Below are positions 6,112-8,714 of a stretch of 8,714 nt of DNA, in pieces. The first letter of the stretch is position 1; each line of letters begins with the position of its first letter. Made by a program: the position numbers and the translations under genes. The notes under the pieces are model-generated. The model had not been told where the DNA came from and made no database searches. It saw only the letters and a list, made by a program, of their open reading frames with translations. The DNA comes from Anaerolineae bacterium (GTDB lineage Bacteria > Chloroflexota > Anaerolineae > 4572-78 > J111): assembly GCA_023151115.1 (NCBI GenBank), contig JAKLJP010000099.1, positions 1 through 8,714 of the forward strand, read 5' to 3'.

Positions 6112-8613
6112 TTACCTCCACACAGGTAAAGAAAAGCTAAATCGTGACCCCTTACCGGGTTGGCTCTCAACCCAAACACGGCCATTCTGTAACTCAATTA
6201 ATCGCTTAGTACTGTAAAGGCCCAGATTGTAAGATGACATCATCGCCCCATTGGTACTATCTACGGGGTAAAATTGGGCAAAAATTCGGTCAAGCTGAGG
6301 AACTGGAATGGCTTCCCCATCATCCACTACTGAAATAATCACCTCATCATCCCTGGTTTCAACTTCAAGAGCAATATGTCCGCCGTTGGGACAACGGCTA
6401 ACCCCACTCCGTAATAAATTCACCAGCACCAATTCTGTCTTTGCCAGGTCAGCCGCCACAATAGGCATAGTGTCAGCAACAGCAAGACTGAAAACGTGGC
6501 TGGGTTCCTCATAACGCATCAGGCCTAACACCCGGTCAATCAAGGGAGATAAGGCGACCGGTTCAGCAAAAACGCGGACAATGCCAGCTTCTAAGCGTGA
6601 CATTTCAACCAGTTCTTTGACAAATTCTCGCATCCGTTGGCTCTGCTCGCGCAGTTTATCCAGCATTGTTCGCTGCTCTTCCACATTCAATTCGGAACTG
6701 AGTAGTAGATCAACAGCCGTTTGAATAGAGGTAAGCGGAGTGCGTAATAGATGCGAGGCCATATTGGCAAACTCAAAGCGAATATGCTCGTCTCCTTTTT
6801 TGGAAAGTTGAAAGGCACAAATTGCGCCGATCACTTTCCCTTCTCGAATGACCGGCACAATTTTTACTTTAACCGGAACCGAGAGTCCATTTTTCTTGGC
6901 CAGCTTGATACACTCGCTGCCAGAAACCTGTTGGTGATTTTCAATAGCCTGATTCAACAATTCACACAGGCCCGGTAAAGTCGCTCCATCGTCGTAGGCT
7001 GCTTCAAATTCGCAAGCGGAGCGGCCCACCACTTCAGCTTCAGACCAACCGAGCATTTGGGCGGCGGCCTCGTTTTGGGCTATCAGACGCAAGTCCGTAT
7101 CTACCAGCCAGACGCCGTTATCCACCGCCTCCATCATCATTGTCAGACGTTCCTGCTCCGCCGCTGCTCGCTCTTGCAGTAATGCGCTCTCCAGAGCAAT
7201 AACCATTTGATCGGCCACGCTGGTGACAAACTTCAAATCCTCCTGATTGAAGGCATTCGGCTGAGCGCTTTCAAGATTAATAGCGCCCATCACCTTGTTA
7301 CCCCGGCGCATCGGCACAATCAACCGAGAGCGGGTATAATTTTGGTTATGCCCATTACTTTTGCCGTTACTACGATGCCACATATCATAGCTAAGGGCCG
7401 GTTGTCCCGTTTTAATCACTTCTTGAATAGTTTGTTCATCCCACCAGCGTGGGGCGTCTGAGTCCTGAGATTTATCTACGGCAAAATTATGAATATTTCC
7501 CTGGGTAACATAACGGGTAGGCCCAGGCTGACCACCCTCATTCCAGGCTAAAACACCCACTTCCGCGTTGGTAGCATTGAGCGCCAGTGAGAGTGCTAAT
7601 TGAGAACCCGTATCAAAATCGGTAATACCGCTCAGTTGACTGGCAATGGCCTGTAAAGTTGCCACTTCTTCAAAGTGACGGCCAATTTCATTGCGCGCCT
7701 CAGTATACTGACGGGCATTAACTACCGCAGTAGCCGCCATTTCGGCCAGTTCGCTCAATCGTCGCAGGTCTATCAAAGAAAAGCGAGTATTTGAGGTTTG
7801 ATTATCTACCCCTAAAACCCCAATTACTTTTTCATCCACTTTCAACGGCACATTGAGCAACGATTTAACGGGATAACCCGTTTTGAGTTCAAGATATTGT
7901 CCGTTAGTTCCACTCAATAAAATAGGCTTGCCAGAACGCAGAACAGATCGAGCCATACTGTCTTCAGACAGCGTTACAAAAGCCTCAGCTTGGCTCTTGC
8001 CTAAATTTTGGGCTGCCCGCAGACACAGAATATCGGTTTTTTCATCTAATATGAATAGGTAGCCCGTGTCTGCTCCGGTAACGGATACAGCCGCTTCGGC
8101 CACCCGGTTAAGCACCGAATCCAGGTCTTCCAGGGGGGCTGAGGTTCCACTGGTAGCCAAGATTGAGCCAAATTCTTTGGCCTGCTGCTCTAAAGTGTGG
8201 CTAAAGCTAGTCAAATCTTCTGTAAGTTTTTGATAATTGATGGATTGAGCTTCACGTGCCAACACTCGGCGGATGGCTTGCAATATTTCTTCGCCGGCAA
8301 AAGGTTCGGTCACGTAATCTTGGACCCTTAATCGCAGTAGTTCAATCGGAATAGCACTTGAAGACTGTTCTACCATTAAAATTGTTGGGATGAGACGGCC
8401 TGTTTGAGCAATGCGTTGTAGCAGTTGAACCGCCGCATCCGGCGACATATGTAACAGCAGAAGTTGGGGTGATTTAGCCACTGCCAATTTAACCCCTTCA
8501 TTCTGACTATAAGCCAACAGGGGTTTAAACCCGTGGGGGACCAAAGTCTCTTCAGCAATACTTTCAATCAACTCGGCATTCGAGTTAATAATTAATATTT
8601 TTTCTCCGGCCAC
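6112..8613 (-). CDS. Hybrid sensor histidine kinase: receiver-like, GAF, GAF, PAS, HisKA, HATPase
   Basis: 833 residues, no membrane segment or signal peptide, so a cytosolic sensor. Residues 1-121 fold like a receiver (DYVTEPF at 99-105), but the acidic pair is replaced (I9-N10-S11-N12), H55 stands at the acceptor aspartate position (LLLLHMSP) and E103 at the lysine position. A helical linker (122-155) follows. GAF1 is about 160-302 (SLLNVPLKVDEKVIGVLGVDN), GAF2 about 316-476 (SRLIVPMRRGNKVMGAINLES), PAS about 488-605 (ends VIGAICAFQLS). HisKA carries H621 in ASHLLRTPLTS, with L622 where glutamate is usual. The ATPase domain (about 690-831) keeps N732, D764 (VVDDGEAIP), the F-box RIFAQFYPVDS and the C-terminal PGKGSRFSFSLP, but S736 replaces the second N-box asparagine, A768 the G1 glycine, and SYNLGL the usual GxGLGL. 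The start is GTG at 8613, with AGAGG (8619-8623) 5 bases upstream. It partners the regulator downstream; the signal is unknown. Confidence 0.92.
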   Translation of the reverse strand: MAGEKILIINSNAELIESIAEETLVPHGFKPLLAYSQNEGVKLAVAKSPQLLLLHMSPDAAVQLLQRIAQTGRLIPTILMVEQSSSAIPIELLRLRVQDYVTEPFAGEEILQAIRRVLAREAQSINYQKLTEDLTSFSHTLEQQAKEFGSILATSGTSAPLEDLDSVLNRVAEAAVSVTGADTGYLFILDEKTDILCLRAAQNLGKSQAEAFVTLSEDSMARSVLRSGKPILLSGTNGQYLELKTGYPVKSLLNVPLKVDEKVIGVLGVDNQTSNTRFSLIDLRRLSELAEMAATAVVNARQYTEARNEIGRHFEEVATLQAIASQLSGITDFDTGSQLALSLALNATNAEVGVLAWNEGGQPGPTRYVTQGNIHNFAVDKSQDSDAPRWWDEQTIQEVIKTGQPALSYDMWHRSNGKSNGHNQNYTRSRLIVPMRRGNKVMGAINLESAQPNAFNQEDLKFVTSVADQMVIALESALLQERAAAEQERLTMMMEAVDNGVWLVDTDLRLIAQNEAAAQMLGWSEAEVVGRSACEFEAAYDDGATLPGLCELLNQAIENHQQVSGSECIKLAKKNGLSVPVKVKIVPVIREGKVIGAICAFQLSKKGDEHIRFEFANMASHLLRTPLTSIQTAVDLLLSSELNVEEQRTMLDKLREQSQRMREFVKELVEMSRLEAGIVRVFAEPVALSPLIDRVLGLMRYEEPSHVFSLAVADTMPIVAADLAKTELVLVNLLRSGVSRCPNGGHIALEVETRDDEVIISVVDDGEAIPVPQLDRIFAQFYPVDSTNGAMMSSYNLGLYSTKRLIELQNGRVWVESQPGKGSRFSFSLPVWR
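6115..6119 (-). promoter_or_regulatory. Shine-Dalgarno of the response regulator, embedded in the kinase 3' end
   Basis: On the minus strand GGAGG followed by TAAC precedes the ATG (6110-6108). These bases are also the last codons and stop of the kinase (TGG AGG TAA, stop at 6114-6112). Ribosomes finishing the kinase are thus positioned over the regulator's start, the arrangement seen in translationally coupled pairs. It fixes the regulator start at 6110. Confidence 0.75.
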
Positions 8614-8645
8614 GTTCGCCTCTTACCTTCTTGAGTTATATAATT

Positions 8646-8714
8646 GGCCCCAAAAACTGGACCACGAGCTAAGGTGGATTGAAGTATAATCTACCAAACT
8701 TGTGGAGGGGTAAA
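8646..8714 (+). mobile_element. Probable left end of an IS3-like insertion sequence, continuing past the window
   Basis: GGCCCCAAAAACTGGACCAC (8646-8665) resembles the left end of certain IS3-family elements, in which a CCAAAAACTGGACCAC-type terminus is followed by an AAGGTGGA segment, a TATAAT box and the leader of the first transposase frame. All these parts occur here in that order. The boundary near 8646 is approximate because only one end is visible. The transposase would begin immediately beyond 8714. The assignment is from recalled element ends, not a comparison. Confidence 0.42.
8673..8714 (+). promoter_or_regulatory. Promoter -10, overlapping dyad and strong Shine-Dalgarno for a rightward gene beyond the window
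   Basis: A perfect TATAAT lies at 8685-8690. It is partly overlapped by an inverted repeat, GGTGGATT (8673-8680) and AATCTACC (8688-8695), 7 of 8 paired, a possible repressor site. No good -35 is seen at 16-18 bases; TGGACC (8658-8663) is the nearest candidate, with 21-base spacing. GGAGG at 8704-8708 followed by GGTAAA would place a start codon at about 8715. The gene itself is outside the window. Confidence 0.4.

Overview
The window looks like chromosomal DNA of a bacterium, most plausibly a member of the Chloroflexota (Anaerolineae-like). This is an inference from the style of the genes (AraC regulator with a DUF6597-type sensor half, long GAF/PAS sensor kinase with a receiver-like head) and from intergenic hairpins built from short repeated words. 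No rRNA, tRNA or CRISPR array is visible.

Left part (1-3323, + strand, visibly GC-rich): an AraC-family regulator (141-953), a 528-base gap packed with palindromes, then two oxidoreductase genes, a short-chain dehydrogenase/reductase (1482-2228) and an aldo-keto reductase (2322-3323). The gap holds a MITE-like element of about 178 bp (1129-1306) with near-perfect terminal inverted repeats and three internal fold-back units, one drawable as a three-way junction with twin TTCA loops. Word-type hairpins flank it at 1075-1130 and 1377-1435, and another separates the two oxidoreductases (2234-2283).

Middle part (3327-5268, + strand): a gene graveyard. It contains a possible peptide deformylase N-terminal stub, then a heavily decayed type ISP (LlaBIII-like) restriction-modification enzyme that has lost its methyltransferase core and carries several frameshifts and two in-frame stops. 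This is joined directly to an internal piece of an IS4-family transposase. No defence function can remain here.

Right part (5400-8613, - strand, visibly more AT-rich): a two-gene signalling operon. The first gene is an 833-residue hybrid sensor kinase (receiver-like, GAF, GAF, PAS, HisKA, HATPase). The second is an OmpR/PhoB-type response regulator whose Shine-Dalgarno lies inside the last codons of the kinase gene. The regulator looks fully functional. The kinase has a receiver-like head without the acceptor aspartate and non-consensus residues in the H, N, G1 and G2 boxes, so its catalytic mode is doubtful. The final ~70 bases resemble the left end of an IS3-like insertion sequence, with a promoter and a strong Shine-Dalgarno pointing out of the window; if so, an insertion sits about 30 bp upstream of the kinase start.

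No complete new system is evident. The items most worth a second look are the MITE-like fold-back element, the degenerate kinase paired with an intact regulator, and the chimeric restriction/transposase remnant.
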